Shown one piece after another: positions 31,103 through 43,759 of a stretch of 64,000 nucleotides of DNA. The position numbers and the translations under genes were made by a program. Source of the DNA: Benincasa hispida (lineage: Eukaryota; Streptophyta; Magnoliopsida; Cucurbitales; Cucurbitaceae); contig NC_052355.1 in the NCBI RefSeq assembly GCF_009727055.1, positions 7,456,283 through 7,520,282 on the forward strand. Reading direction: 5' to 3'. Under the pieces are notes generated by a model. That model searched no databases, had not been told where the DNA came from, and was given only the letters and a program-made list of their open reading frames with translations. Position 1 is the stretch's first letter; every line of letters starts with the position of its first letter.

Positions 31103-31619
31103 AAAATAAAGGAGACTTTTTTCAATGCCCATTTCACATCGTGGGTATATCATTTTTCGTAGATATTAAGCAATAATCAAATATTACTCCAATGCCACAT
31201 ATCACTCACCATACTATCTACCCTAAGTTGTCCCCTTCTTCCAGCATCTTGGCTTCCTTAATCGTTAATGCTATTTCCTCATCAAAACTAATATCCTAAT
31301 TACATACTTTTATGTAACTACCCTCATTTGCTCATCAATATTTACATCTTTCATATTTCTAGTTGTGATATATATCTAAAGAAAATCTCAACATCGTATT
31401 GGAACGACAATGAAGGCTACTAAATCGTCATACACACACAATAGTTTTTTGAGAAAATGATACTTTATTACGTACCTGAATATCTTACGAGTGAAGAGCT
31501 ACATAATAGCCATCCAATTTAAAGGTTTCAATCCACTCAACTAAAAAATCGATGAACACTTTTTAGCGAGGAGACTAAAGGAAACAAGGGATAAAATGTT
31601 CTCAAATAGACCTGATAGG
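31103..31619. other. Unassigned spacer
   Basis: No gene or repeat recognised. Composition is mixed, with short pyrimidine-rich stretches. Confidence 0.4.
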
Positions 31620-32370
31620 ACCCAAATAATATAACAACAACCCACTAAGATCTCCTCCATAGACAAACAACCAAATAATTAATCGCCAAAACACCATAAA
31701 TCAATCATCAAATAATCACTAAGCAACCAACCAACAATGTACAACAATAAACCACGAAATTCTAGAAGAATAAAAGCAAAGAACACACTCGGATTATACG
31801 TGGAAAACCCCTTCAATGTGAAAAGTAAAACCGCAGAACTTGTGAGAAGTCTACCCTCGTCAACTTCTATTATTGTGATAAAATTAAGGGAAAAAGAACC
31901 CAAACCAGTCATATAAAAGTACACCATCCACCAATACATTCATACATAAAAGATGAACACTTGAGAGATAAAAATAATGAAAATCACCCAGTTTTACGTG
32001 TTTTGTTCAGTAGTTACTATGAATAAACCAAAGCTCCAAACAATTATCCAACTATTCAAAGCGAAATTCATTGTGCCTCAAACAGTTTGATGAAATTTTA
32101 GCACAATCCAACAATTCAAACTCTAGAAATTGACATCATTATGGAAGTTGTTGATGAAAAATCAAACTATTCTTTTTCTCTCCGATTTTTTCCTCTTTTT
32201 CACTCTCTTTCCTTAGGCCATCTCTATATCACATAAAAGAAAACCTAGGGCTTTCAAGATTGATCAATCTAAAAAATTAGCATCAATTGGGCTCACAAAA
32301 CACAAGCTTAAAATAAAGTCTTGTTTGAACAACAAGTGGGCTGGATACCCATAACAATCTCCCCCTCCAG
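31620..32370 (-). mobile_element. Copia 3' LTR with PPT, minus strand
   Basis: On the minus strand GGAGGGGGAGAT (32357-32370) is a typical copia PPT, followed at 32356 by TGTTATGGGTATCCAGCCC. The LTR runs left and includes GAAGGGGTTTTCCACGTATAA near 31800, a block common near the end of copia LTRs. The ORF at 31679-31939 is an LTR reading with no domain. The left edge is uncertain. The rest of its element is displaced by the LTR at 32440. Confidence 0.5.
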
Positions 32371-32439
32371 CCCAATACGGGGAAGACTCAATAACATCCA
32401 TGGTCACTTAAACCTCATCCCGACAAGTTCACTACAAAG

Positions 32440-33847
32440 TGTTGGGGTTGATGCCCTAAATCTCATAGGGTCCTATAGTTTTTAAATGTATTGAACAAAC
32501 TCATTGTTATTTAATAAAATATATGATATTTTATCTAAACTCATTGTCTATTTAGTAAAATATATGATATTTTATTCATATTTTAATTGCATTAACCAAA
32601 AACTAGTAAACTAACATCCAAGGTTATCTTATAACTTATACATGTGTTTAGAGACATATGGGTGGATCATGTTTAAGTGATAACCTAAATGGTTTGTAGT
32701 AGATGGATAAGGTTGGGTACTTTATCCTGGTCACACTATGAGTATGGCTTGCTTTGTAGGTGTTACAATTGTTGTAAAGTGTTACAAATGATTTGATCCT
32801 GATGATTCATGTATAGACATGTGAGCGGGGATATTCTATACAAAGGAGTTTGTATAAGACCAGACCACAAAATGTTTAGTCTCAGTATATAACACCGTTC
32901 ATAATAGAGACTTACATTTAACAAGGATGACCATAGGTAACATGACCTGAATCCTGAATGGGTTGTAAACTCCTACCTATGAAGGTAGTCCTTTGATTAA
33001 TATGGGTGAGAGTGGCAAGATCACCGACTCAACAAGCCTACCATTTTGGGATTCTTCTGATTGAAGAGTTGGGAACACAGCTGCACAAGAAAGAATTCAC
33101 TCCTTCCCCGAGGTCAGGATAAGTAGATAAAGTGCTCCCTTAAAGGCTGATATCGAGACTTCAACAATGTGGTGCCACACCCTCTTTCGGCCCGATAGGG
33201 ATTCAGTCATAGTTGGACTATGATCTATTGTTCATTAGAGAGATCAGTGATACTTAAGGAGATAGATGTAACTACAGGGATAAAACGGTAATATTTGTCT
33301 ACGAGAAATTTGTGAAAGGTCATCGTACTATTGATTGGTTATATTTAATGAACACTAAAATATATTTGTAGTGTGAAGAGTGCAGCTGTCGGTTTTTAGT
33401 GGAGTCCCTGACAGTTAACGGACGGTGGATAATTTAATTAAAGTGCTTGATTAATTATTCATGTACCATTGTAGCTTCAAGCTACATGTCCATGTGGTCT
33501 CCTTAGTAGCTCAATAGGATTACATGAGAATCAGTTTTTGGATTAATTTTAATTGTTCAAATCAATAGAGGGATTTAATTATATATGATATAATTAAGTT
33601 ATTTTAGTTATATGTGATATAATTGTTAAAATGTATTTGATAGATTATAGCTTAATTAAGAGGAAATAAATATTTGAATAAGATTCAAATATCAATTATA
33701 TGAATTGGATTCATACTTGTTAAATTTAATATAAATGTGATTTATATTAAATGTCATATATGAGAGAAAAAAAACGACAGGTTATATTGTATGTGAGACA
33801 ATATTAAAACTATAGGTTATATGTTATATTTAGCATAACATGACAAT

Positions 33848-33885
<38 letters not shown>

Positions 33886-34457
33886 ATATATATATAATAT
33901 AATATATCAAACGTTAATCTTTTAATTTAAATTGGGGAAGGGAGTTATAACTCCCTCCCCCTCTTTTCTCTCCACCCACGTTAGTGGGTGGTTTTTGTTT
34001 TTTGGCTTTAAAAAGAGAGGAGAGAGTATCCTTTTTGTGACACACAGTGTTAAAAAAAAAATTTGTTGTGAGTTTTGAGTTGTTGGTGAACAATCTTACT
34101 GCTCGTGAGCGTAATGGTATAAGCCTGCCTGACTATGAGACCGACTGGTTCTTCCTCCTCTTTACTAAAAAATCCCTCATTCCAAAATAGTCAAAGCCCA
34201 CCACTCCCGGGTTCTCTACTTGAGAATACAGTGAAAACCATTGTGGTAGTGTTCGTATACTAGGGATTCTTGAAGAAAAACTTCAAAGACATGGATTTCT
34301 AAAACTCTAAGTTTTCCTTTTGTTAAATCATGTTGTAATTTATATAAATGCATATCTCATTCTTTATTTACTGTAAAATCTTACATTCAACGAAAAATGG
34401 GAATTGGGACGATCTTGCTTTCGCTCAAGGTTCTCTTCCTTTTTTCGAGTTCCATCA
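32440..34457 (+). mobile_element. 5' LTR of a plus-strand 2 kb-family copia element
   Basis: 2018 bp from TGTTGGGGTTGATGCCC to …GTTCCATCA, followed by AT and the Met PBS at 34460. It contains an (AT)n run (33846-33900) and TTGAAG/CTTCAA (34270-34286), a shortened form of the family hairpin. In this copy the GT donor after the hairpin is lost (CAAAGACATGG). It lies 70 bases into the internal region of the minus-strand copia element whose LTR starts at 32356. Confidence 0.7.
33846..33901. repeat. (AT)n microsatellite
   Basis: About 55 bases of near-pure AT dinucleotide, self-complementary, inside the LTR. Confidence 0.9.
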
Positions 34458-34459
34458 AT

Positions 34460-34476
34460 TGGTATTAGAGTCAGGT
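34460..34476 (+). other. Primer-binding site (Met-type)
   Basis: TGGTATTAGAGTCAGGTT closely matches the TGGTATCAGAGCCAGGTT PBS of Ty1/copia. It fixes the 3' edge of the LTR at 34457. Confidence 0.75.
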
Positions 34477-34798
34477 TGCTGGTTTACTGATCCCAAATTC
34501 TTTTTTTTTTTTTATTGAATCAATTTTTATAATGTAGGTGGGTTTTACTTATTTTTCATTCTATTTAAATTTCATGTGATGAATGGTTTTAATATGAATG
34601 TAGTTTTATCAATGGATGTTTCGGGATAGGATACTTAGTTTTAAGGCTTTATTTCGTTTACAAATTTGGTTTGTAAAGGCCCCTATTTTGGGTTTAATTT
34701 TGCTATAGTGTTTCTTTTCATTGTTTTGAGTCGCTCATGTTGTTCCTGGGGAGCTTCAAAGAAGAAATTCAGAGCACTGCTTCGATGAGGAAGATAAC

Positions 34799-34996
34799 TT
34801 TTACTACAAGATCGTGTAGCTTTTACTGTAAGATTGTGCATCTTTTACTATAAGATCGTGTAGTTTTTACAACAAGATCGTTTAACTTTTACTACAAGAT
34901 CGTATACCTTTTACTACAAGATCATGCATCTTTTACTCCAATATCGTGTAGCTTTTACTATGAGATCGTGTAGCATTTACTACAAGATCGTGCAGC
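34799..34996 (+). repeat. 22-bp minisatellite, nine units, in the copia leader
   Basis: Units start at 34799, 34821, 34843, 34864, 34887, 34909, 34931, 34953 and 34975, 21-23 bases each. The core is TTTTACTACAAGATCGTG. Units differ by one to five bases, mostly in the last six positions (GTAGC, GCATC, ATACC). The period is not a multiple of three and stops appear in every frame, so it is not a protein repeat. Confidence 0.85.
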
Positions 34997-36370
34997 AAAA
35001 TAGTGCAACAAGTTTGTGTAGCACTTACAACTAGTTTGGTACTCGATCACTATAGAGACTTCCTTGGTGGTGGTTCTGTTTGAGCGGTTCAAGACCTGGT
35101 TCACCTGTATCGAACTGGATGACTCTTATTAATGTAATAGTTAGCCTTTTAATTTTCCTTTTAGGTATCCTATCTTGTTCCATTAACTATTTGTATTAAA
35201 TATACATATGATGTATGTTTTATCATATATGTCATATTCTATGTAATATAGTTTTAAAACCCACCATAGGTTATACATTTATATTCATGCATCATTTTAT
35301 AAGTGTTATAATATATGTATATGCATGATTTAAATTACATAGCATGCTCATGTATCATATAGTATAAATGTTATAATATATGTATGCATGCATTTATAGC
35401 ATTTCCATGCATCATTTATATTATAATTATTATAATATCTGGATGAATGAATGTATGGAAAGTATGTTATAGTATGACATTACCTAGTTATATAATTGTT
35501 ATATATATTAGTAATGAATGGAGATTGCATAAAGCATGACATTACCTTAGGTTAATTTATAAATGTTATAATTAACTGAAGTATGTCAAGCATACAATGA
35601 ATGTTTTTAATTGTTTCATTTATTTATAATCATTATAACTAAATGAAATTAGAATTAAAATCAATAATTAAGGGTTGCATGCAAACCTTAGGTTATTATC
35701 ATTTTTCAAAAATTATTTTTAAAACATGATTAAGATAGACCTAAGATCATTTTTCTAATGAGATTAAAAATCTTAGTTTAATCTGTTAATCGGTTTAATG
35801 GGATTAAACTAATTCTTAATAAAACATTAAATATGTAACAAATATATCTATAAAGGACCTTTTAGCTAAAGTGGGTTCTAGCTAGGTTGGGGTACTTAAG
35901 TTGATGGAAACGTTGCACCCCTACCTTGGAACCTACCTAGAAAGATGAATTAGATAGATTTATTACATGCATGCAAGTTTGATCAAAGTCTATTAAAGAG
36001 TTTAATGAGACTTCAATCAAATTATTTAATCATCAAAGACAATCGTTATTTTTTAACAAATTAATTAATCCTAAGTAAAACACTCAGTGGGAGGAAAATG
36101 GGGTATATGATACTTCATTTTATCCTCTACATGTTTCTCCGTGTAAATGTTAGATCTACACTCAGCCTCAAGGAACCATGGGTGTCCCCCTACAGGTGGC
36201 ATTTGGATAGGTCAATAACAAGGTGAATGAAGAGATGTAAGTGGTTGCAAGACATGTGACAACACATCCCTCAATCTCTCTCATTAGGTTAAATAAAGTT
36301 TCATGCATCGTCTCATGGCATCGTGGGTATCCCCCTAAATGATGGCAATATTGCATGACGCTTTATTCAA
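34997..36370 (+). mobile_element. Noncoding internal remnant of the copia element
   Basis: After the minisatellite the sequence is AT-rich, with repeated ATGCATGCAT/TTATAAT blocks (35200-35650), then GGACCTTTTAGCTAAAGTGGG and GGAACCATGGGTGTCCCCC. I recall such leader/intron-like wording from other plant copia elements. No gag or pol reading frame survives. The element appears to end at the junction with Athila-type sequence near 36371. Confidence 0.4.
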
Positions 36371-37070
36371 TCTCCAGAAATGGTAGAGTTGCTTTAGTTT
36401 CATGTCCCAATTGGTTTTTCCTATTGCATTGACAGTGGAGTTGTTATTCTCAAAAATGTTTTTTTTATGTAAGATAGCAAGGTCAAAAATAAATACCTCA
36501 CCCCTAAATTTAAAATGCGCTAATGTCCTCATTGCCAAAAGATTAAAATAAGTCATGCGATGGTCATAGAATGCGCTGTAAAGAAAATTTAAAAGAAAGT
36601 TAGCAAACCCCTAACTTCGAGAAATATTTCATGAGGAGACCATTTTAAGACTAAGTTGACTATAGTGTATACGAAAAAAATAGAAGCATAATTTTTCATC
36701 ATTGAAATTATACTTGGATAAGAAACAGAATACGGTAACTCACTAAATTTATCTATGTCAAATGATTGCGGTAATTAAAAAGGATGCGGTGAAAAACTTT
36801 GAAGACTAAAATGTAATGTGATAGCACAAAATTGGAAAGAAAGATAAGGAAGAGTACACCCCCAAATTTTGCGCTATCACCCGCATTGTATTGACGCATC
36901 CATCTTTGCGGCAATCTCTCTTCTTTGGGTTGCGGTGATGGAATAAGATAAGTGTTTCTTCGCATAACATTTCCGCAATCCAGTGCCTCGATCGTTGTAA
37001 GAAAAACAAAGAGAGGGTCAAATTATTTTTAACAAAATAAAAATCGTTATCGCAATTGTTTTTTTTTTTT
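36371..37070 (-). mobile_element. 3' noncoding region of the second Athila element
   Basis: Rich in GCG/ATGCG words like the rest of the element. On the minus strand AAAATTTGGGGGTGTA (36855-36870) looks like an Athila PPT, but the sequence after it does not match the 5' LTR at 47127-48786. A true 3' LTR is therefore not seen in the window. Confidence 0.45.
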
Positions 37071-40000
37071 TTTTTGTATTAAACGATAGTGATAGTAAAG
37101 TAAGGATTAAATCAGAATTGAAAAAGATAGTTTGAAAATTTCGAGTAGTGGAGAAAAGAGTTGAAGACTTTGGAGGTTCCCAAAACTTGCGTCCACTGAT
37201 AAGTTATTGATCATTTGATAACGCAGAACTACCACCTACTTCCTTCTTCATTCAAAGTCTCTTAGTTTCCACGGAGTCGACTTGGCGATGAAAGTCTTCT
37301 CCATGGTATGCCTTCACTCGCTGTCCATTGACTTTGAATATGTTTGTTCCGTCGTCATTTGATAATTCCACCACGCCACTTGGAGGTTCTTACCGCATAT
37401 GCGTTGATCATGTCAGCGCTTGGTGCACTCTTTATAAATCTTTGCATTTCCATATGCGTTGTTCATCCATTCTTCTAGCTCGACCAGTTGCATTTTCTGC
37501 GCTTCCCCTGCCTTCTCCAAATCAAAATTCAGCTTCTTTACCGCCCATAGTTTCTTATATTCCAGCTCCAAAGGCAAGTGACACACCTTACCAAATACCA
37601 GTGTATAGGGGGACATATCTATGGGTGTTTTAAATGCGGTTCAGTATGCCCACAACACATTATCAAGCTTTGTTGCCCAGTCTTTTCGTGAAGGCTTTAC
37701 TACCTTCTCAAGTATCGATTTAATTTCTCGATTGGACACTTTAGCTTGGCCATTCGTTTGCGGATGGTATACAGTGGCCACTTTGTGGAGGATATTGTAC
37801 TTGTGCAGCAGCTCCTTGATATTGTGATTGACAAAGTGTGATCCTTCATCACTTATGATGGCACAGGGAGTGCCAAAACGAGTGAAAATATTTTTCTTCA
37901 GGAACTGGGAGACTACAGCTGCATCACTTGCGGTTCATGTTGTTGCCTCTACCCACTTGGAGACATAGTCGACGGCTAATAAAATATAGTGCTTAACGTT
38001 CAAAGGAGAGAAGGGTCCCATGAAATCAATCCCCCATACGTCAAATAGTTTCAGCTCCAAGATAGTGTTCATTAGCATTGTGACCTTCCATGAAATGTTG
38101 GCTGTGCGTTGACACCGATCACATTTCATTGCGTAGTCAGCAGCATCCTTAAACAATGAAGGCCAAAAGAATCCACTTTGCAAAACTTTGGCTGCAGTAT
38201 GTTGCCCTCCAAAGTGCCCACCATATGGTGAGTCGTGGCATTGTGACAATATACGTTGTTGAGTAGCATCTGGTACGCATAATCGAATGATTTGGTCTGC
38301 ACCTCTTTTACATAGATTCGGCTCATCCCAATAATAGTGTCTGCATTCATTCTTGAGCTTCTTCTATTGATGATAGGTGTAATCTTTAAGGAACTGCCGC
38401 TGTTCACAAACCAAATAAATAACGATGTCTGCATACCAGGGCAATTCTTCTATGTGAAACTACTGCTCATCCGAGAACACAACACTCACCACAGATTCAT
38501 TGCAGTTAACTTCGGGATTTTCCAATCTAGACAAGTGATCCGCAACTTGATTCTCTGTCCCCTTCATCCGATCAATTACCTTCGATATCAAATTCTGAAG
38601 GAGAGAACCCATCTGATCAACCTCGGCTTGCTCCTTCTTTTTCATTAAATATTTATTGTCGAGTGATCAATTGTGAATGAATACCTTGGTTCCCAATAGA
38701 TATGCCCTGAATTTCCAACACAAAAATCACAGCCAAGAGTTCCTTTCTTAGTCGGTGGTATATTTTATTTGAGCAGGGTTTTAGAGTTTTACTCGCATAT
38801 GTGATGGGGTGCAAAATAGTTTTTCTTCTTTTGTGCTAATGCAGCCCCCATGCATACCCACTTGCGTCACACATGATTTCAAATGGCGTTGTCGAACTGG
38901 CGTAATTGAGTATGGGCGCGGTAATCAGCGCATTTTTTTAAAACTCTAAATGCATTGGGACAATTGTTGTTAAACTCAAATTTCCTGTCCGCCTCTAATA
39001 ACGCACTCAGTGGTCGTGCAATCTTAGAAAACTCTTTGATGAATCGTCTGTAAAATCCAGCGGCCCCAAGAAGCTTTCACACAGCCTTCACGCTGGTTGG
39101 TGGTGGAAGTTTTTCAATTGCTTCGATCTTTACTTTGTCCACCTCCAACCCTTTTCAGGAGAATTTGTGTCCAACCACACTAATACCCTCTTTCACCATG
39201 AAGTGACATTTTTTCTAGTTGAGCACCAGGTTTTTCTCTTCACATCTATTCAGATTTTCTCCAAATTGGCCAGGTAGACTTCATAAGTGTTCCCATAAAC
39301 GGAGAAGTCATCCATAAATATTTCCACTAAGTCCTCGAGAAAATCTGTAAAAGATTTCCATCATACACCTCTGGAACGTGCTCGCGTATTGCAGAGGCCA
39401 AAATGGCATGCGGCGAAAAGGAATGTCCCAATATGGGCAGGTGAATGTGGTCTGTCTTGATCTTCATAGAGCTATCATGATTTGATTGTACCTGGCATAT
39501 CCATCCAAGAACAATAAAATGTTCCCTGCTAATCTGTCTAGCATCTAATTGATGAATAGCAAGGAAAATGATCTTTCTTTTGTGGTCGCATTCAATTTGT
39601 GGTAGTCCATACATATGCGTCATCCAGTGATGGTTCTTTGCAGTATTAATTCATTGTTCTCATTTGGACTTACTGTTCATTCCTCCCTTCTTTGGCACAC
39701 ATTACACGAGGCTGACCCCATGTGCAATCTGCAATGAATAGATAATGCCGCATCCAGCCACTTGATAATCTCCTTCTTGATGACCTTCTTCCATCGCAGG
39801 GTTAAGTCTACGTTGATTTCAATGTTTCTTTTATGGTCGTTCTCAAGACGAATGTGGTGCATGCAGTAACGCGGGGCTATAATTCCTCTGATGTCAAGCA
39901 AGTGCCCAGCAATTGCTCGCAAGCTGTTCTTAGAAATGCTCATCAACGCATTCTCTTGATCTTCCGTTGAGCATAGAGAAAATTATCAGTTAGCATCTTC

Positions 40001-41452
40001 TCATTCTGCCCCAGAAATGCGTACTTCAAATGTGTTTTGTAGGGTCTTCAGTTCAAGGTGTTGGTGGTTCCGGAGGGAAGGTTTTGTGTTGCTTTTCTTT
40101 CTTCTTTTGGCTCTTCCTCGTCTGCATTGCGATCATTCCTCTCTTTGTTTTTTTTTTTTATTTGCTAATCGATTGCTGTGTAGGCAGCTAACGGATGCGT
40201 TGGCATCCTCTTCTTCACACTCTACATCGATTTTCTTCTTCAATCAATTAAGGTCATTCGTAGAATCTGTAGGTCTTCCTCATCTCAGGAATTCATGGCA
40301 CTAAATTATGTTAAATTTGAAGCTTCTGTCCGTTTATGCTCAAAGTGATTTCTCCCTTGTGACATAAATTTGAGCATGACCCGTGATAGAAAAGATCTCC
40401 TCAAAAATGATGGGCACATCTTTGTCGGCCTCATAGTCTTAGGATGATGAAGTCAGCTGGCAAAATAAATTTAATCAATCGTGATAAGCACATCCTTCAC
40501 TTACCCTCTAGATGAAACCAGAGACCTGTCAGCCAATTAGAGAGTCACAATCGTGAGCACGAGTTGTCCACATTTAATTGTCTAAAAATTGACTGCGGCA
40601 TTCAAAATTTATGCTGGCCGCCAAGCTCACACAAAGGCTTGCCCAATATAAGTTCTCCTATGGAGTAAGGAATAGTAAAGCGTCCAGGATACGCTCTCTC
40701 TCGTGCGTGGATAATAGATTTGAAACTTGCGTTAATGCATTGGAAAATTTTCCAATGCCTGCTTTTTATTATCATGCCGTTCAGAACTGACATAGGCAAG
40801 CATTTCCTCAAAGCGCTTCACTAAAGGAATGTTTAAAATGCTAAATTGCTTTAACATAATAAGAAGCGTTGTATGTAACCTCTTTGTTTTTTTCTTTCTT
40901 AGCCCTCTGAAAGGAAATGTGGGTATCTGGACTTTACGGTTTCCAGTTCTCTGAACTTTGAGGTCGTACGCAACCTCAGGTTCCATACTACCTATCATTT
41001 TCTCTTTCTTTTTCCTTGCGTACCTACAACTCGGGCTCAGTTGTGATGGAAGTTGTTTATCTGAGCCTATCTTTTCTTCCCTCCACAATCTTTCCACTGG
41101 CGCGAGTTCCAACCAACATTGCTCCTTCACCTGATCCAACTTGGGTTGCGTGGAATTCGGTAGAACTTGACAACGACCCTTACGGTTGACTCTTCAGCTC
41201 AAATTTGCAATATGCGCCATTTTTCAAATTTAAGGTTGGTGGAGGACGTAGTTCCTGACTTTGAGCATTGTCCTCATATTATTTCTCTAATATATTGTCT
41301 TCAAATAGGCTCTCTAGAGAAAGATAGTGTGTTGGCTTGTTGTGAGCTACATTGCTTGGTTTCTCTGTGACGTTGTTGCATTGAAAGAATCCCGATGGCC
41401 CTTCTTCTTATGCAGCCACAGAATGAAATTTGTTGTTGATTTCCAGAAAAAA
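37071..41452 (-). pseudogene. pol: Athila pol and gag C-terminus, first (noisy) copy
   Basis: Minus-strand order from high to low coordinates: gag C-terminus (about 41450-41000), protease region (about 40600), reverse transcriptase (39946-39327; RQISREHFIV, DHIHLPILG), RNase H (about 39100-38500), integrase zinc-finger and core (38249-37935; [40 protein letters not shown]) and integrase tail (37616-37413; [20 protein letters not shown]). It is broken by dozens of one-base indels but hardly any substitutions relative to the second copy at 41478-45957. It also lacks about 120 bases that copy has near 41785-41905. Probably a duplicated, poorly polished sequence rather than a separate element. 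Confidence 0.7.
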
Positions 41453-41477
41453 NNNNNNNNNNNNNNNNNNNNNNNNN
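41453..41477. other. Assembly gap (25 N)
   Basis: Joins the two near-identical pol copies. Sequence left of it ends inside gag and sequence right of it restarts near the 3' end of pol. Confidence 0.99.
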
Positions 41478-42825
41478 TATTTTATAACGATAGTGATAAG
41501 TAAAGTAAGGATAAATCAAGAATTGAAAAAGATAGTTGAAAAATTTCGAGTAGTGGAAGAAAATGAGTTGAAGACTTGGAGGTTCCCAAAATTGCGTCCT
41601 GATAAGTTTATTGATCATTTGATAACGCAGATACCACCTACTTCCTTCTTCATTCAAAGTCTCTTAGTTCCACGGAGTCGACTTTGGCGATGAAAGTCTT
41701 CTCCGCATGGTATGCCGTTCACTCGCTGTCCATTGACTATTTGAATATGTTTGTTCCGTCGTCATTTGATAATTCCACCACGCCATGTGGAAGTACCTTG
41801 TCAAATTATTGAACGGTCCGGACCAAACGTGACTTTAACTTTCCTGGAAGAGTCCCAGACGGAATTGAAAAGCAAAGACTTTTTTCCCAACTTGGAAGGT
41901 TCTTACCGCAATACTGCGTTGATTCATGTCAGCGCGTTGGTCGCACTCTTTATAAATCTTTGGCATTACTCCATATGCGTTGTTCATTTCCATTCTTCTA
42001 GCTCGAACCAGTCATTTCTTCGCTTCCCCTGCCTTCTCCAAATCAAAATTCAGCTTCTTTACCGCCCATAGTTTCTTATATTCCAGCTCCAAAGGCAAGT
42101 GACAACCATTACCAAATACCAGTGTATAGGGGACATATCTACTGGGTGTTTTAAAATGCGGTTCAGTATGCCCACAACACATTATTATCAAGCTTTGTTG
42201 CCCACGTCTTTTCGTGAAGGCTTTACTACCTTCTCAAGTATCGATTTAAATTTCTCGATGGACACTTTAGCTCTGGCCATTCGTTTGCGGATGGTATACA
42301 CAGTGGCCACTTTGTGGAGGATATTGTACTTGTGCAGCAGCTCCTTGATATTGTGATTGACAAAGTGGATCCTTCATCACTTATGATGGCACAGGGAGTT
42401 TGCCAAAACGAGGTGAAAATACTTTTTCTTCAGGAACTGGGGAACTACCAGCTGCATCACTTGCGGTTCATGTTGTTGCCTCTACCCACTTGGAGACATA
42501 GTCCGACGGCTAATAAAATATAGTGCTTAACTTCACAAGGAGAGGAAGGGTCCCAATGAAATCAATCCCCCATACGTCAAATAGTTTCAGCTCCAAGATA
42601 GTGTTCATATAGCATTGTGACCTTCCATGAAATGTTGGCTGTGCGTTGACAACCGATCACATATTCATTGCCGTAGTCCAGCAGCATCCTTAAAACATGA
42701 AGGCCAAAAGAATCCACTTTGCAAAAACTTTGGCTGCAGTAATGTTGCCCTCCACAGTGCCCACCATATGGTGAGTCGTGGCAATTGTGACAATATAACG
42801 TTGTTGAGTAGCATCTGGTACGCAT
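41478..42825 (-). pseudogene. pol: Athila integrase, second copy
   Basis: Contains the HHCC zinc-finger region (42825-42577; HDSPYGGH…CQRTANISWK) in shifted frames, the DVWGIDF-type core near 42600-42560 and the C-terminal SPYTLVFGK region near 42140-41960. Single-base indels split it into many short frames. It joins new cDNA to target DNA in an active element; this copy cannot be translated as it stands. Confidence 0.65.
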
Positions 42826-43618
42826 AATCGAATGAATTTGGTTGCACCTCTTTTACATAGATTCGGCTCATCCCAATAATAGTGTCTGCATTCATTCTTG
42901 AGCTTTCTTCTATTGATGCATAGGTGTAATCTTTAAAGGAACTGCCGCTGTTCACAACCAAATAATAAAACGATGTCTGCATATACCAGGGCAATTCTTC
43001 TATGTGGAACAGTTGCTCATCCGGAAACACAGCACTCATCTCAGATCCATTGCGGTCAACCTCGGGATTTTCTAATCTGGACAAGTGATCTGCAACTTGA
43101 TTCTCTGTCCCCTTCCGATCAATTATCTCGATATCAAATTCTTGAAGGAGGAGAACCCATCTGATCAACCTCGGCTTTGCATCCTTCTTTTTCATTAAAT
43201 ATTTTATTGTCGAGTGATCATTGTGAATGAATACCTTGGTTCCCAATAGATATGCCCTGAATTTCTCCAACACAAAAATCACAGCCAAGAGTTCTTTCTT
43301 AGTGGTGGTATATTTTATTTGAGCAGGGTTTAGAGTTTTACTCGCATATGTGATGGGGTGCAAAATAGTTTTCTTCTTTTGTGCTAATGCAGCCCCCATT
43401 GCATACCCACTTGCGTCACACATGATTTCAAATGGCGTTGTCGAATCTGGCGTAATTAGTATGGGCGCGGTAATCAGCGCATTTTTTAAAACTCTAAATG
43501 CATTGGGACAATTGTTGTTAAACTCAAATTTCCTGTCCGCCTCTAATAACGCACTCAGTGGTCGTGCAATCTTAGAAAACTCTTTGATGAATCGTCTGTA
43601 AAATCCAGCGTGCCCCAA
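42665..43618 (-). CDS. pol: Athila RNase H and connection domain (open 317-codon frame)
   Basis: The longest uninterrupted retroelement frame in the window. It starts in the RT connection ([21 protein letters not shown]), continues into RNase H ([18 protein letters not shown] with the first catalytic Asp, [17 protein letters not shown] with the Glu, [12 protein letters not shown] with the next Asp, [10 protein letters not shown]) and runs into the integrase N-terminal region before a frame change. In the full element this is part of a gag-pol polyprotein that degrades the RNA strand during reverse transcription. The apparent start Met is internal to pol. Confidence 0.75.
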   Translation of the reverse strand: MGHAGFYRRFIKEFSKIARPLSALLEADRKFEFNNNCPNAFRVLKNALITAPILITPDSTTPFEIMCDASGYAMGAALAQKKKTILHPITYASKTLNPAQIKYTTTKKELLAVIFVLEKFRAYLLGTKVFIHNDHSTIKYLMKKKDAKPRLIRWVLLLQEFDIEIIDRKGTENQVADHLSRLENPEVDRNGSEMSAVFPDEQLFHIEELPWYMQTSFYYLVVNSGSSFKDYTYASIEESSRMNADTIIGMSRIYVKEVQPNSFDYAYQMLLNNVILSQLPRLTIWWALWRATLLQPKFLQSGFFWPSCFKDAAGLRQ

Positions 43619-43759
43619 GAAGTTTCACACAGCCTTCACGCTGGTTGGTGGTGGAAGTTTTTCAATTGCTTCGATCTTTACTTTGTCCACCTCCAACCCT
43701 TTTCAGGAGAATTTGTGTCCAAACACTATACCCTCTTTCACCATGAAGTGACATTTTTT

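Noticed and set aside
31679..31939. 86-codon hydrophobic ORF on the minus strand
   Set aside because: It sits wholly inside a copia LTR defined by a PPT at 32357-32370 and has no recognisable domain.
33846..33901. Long self-complementary AT run as a possible origin or cruciform element
   Set aside because: It is a plain dinucleotide microsatellite inside an LTR with no associated features.
34799..34996. Regularly spaced 22-bp repeat that superficially resembles a CRISPR array
   Set aside because: Units are contiguous with no unique spacers, and the context is a plant retrotransposon leader.
40017..40304. 95-codon plus-strand ORF with a hydrophobic, signal-like N-terminus, and its equivalent at 44558-44842
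   Set aside because: Both are antisense to the Athila gag-pol region, and the two near-identical copies differ in length through indels, so they are shadow frames.
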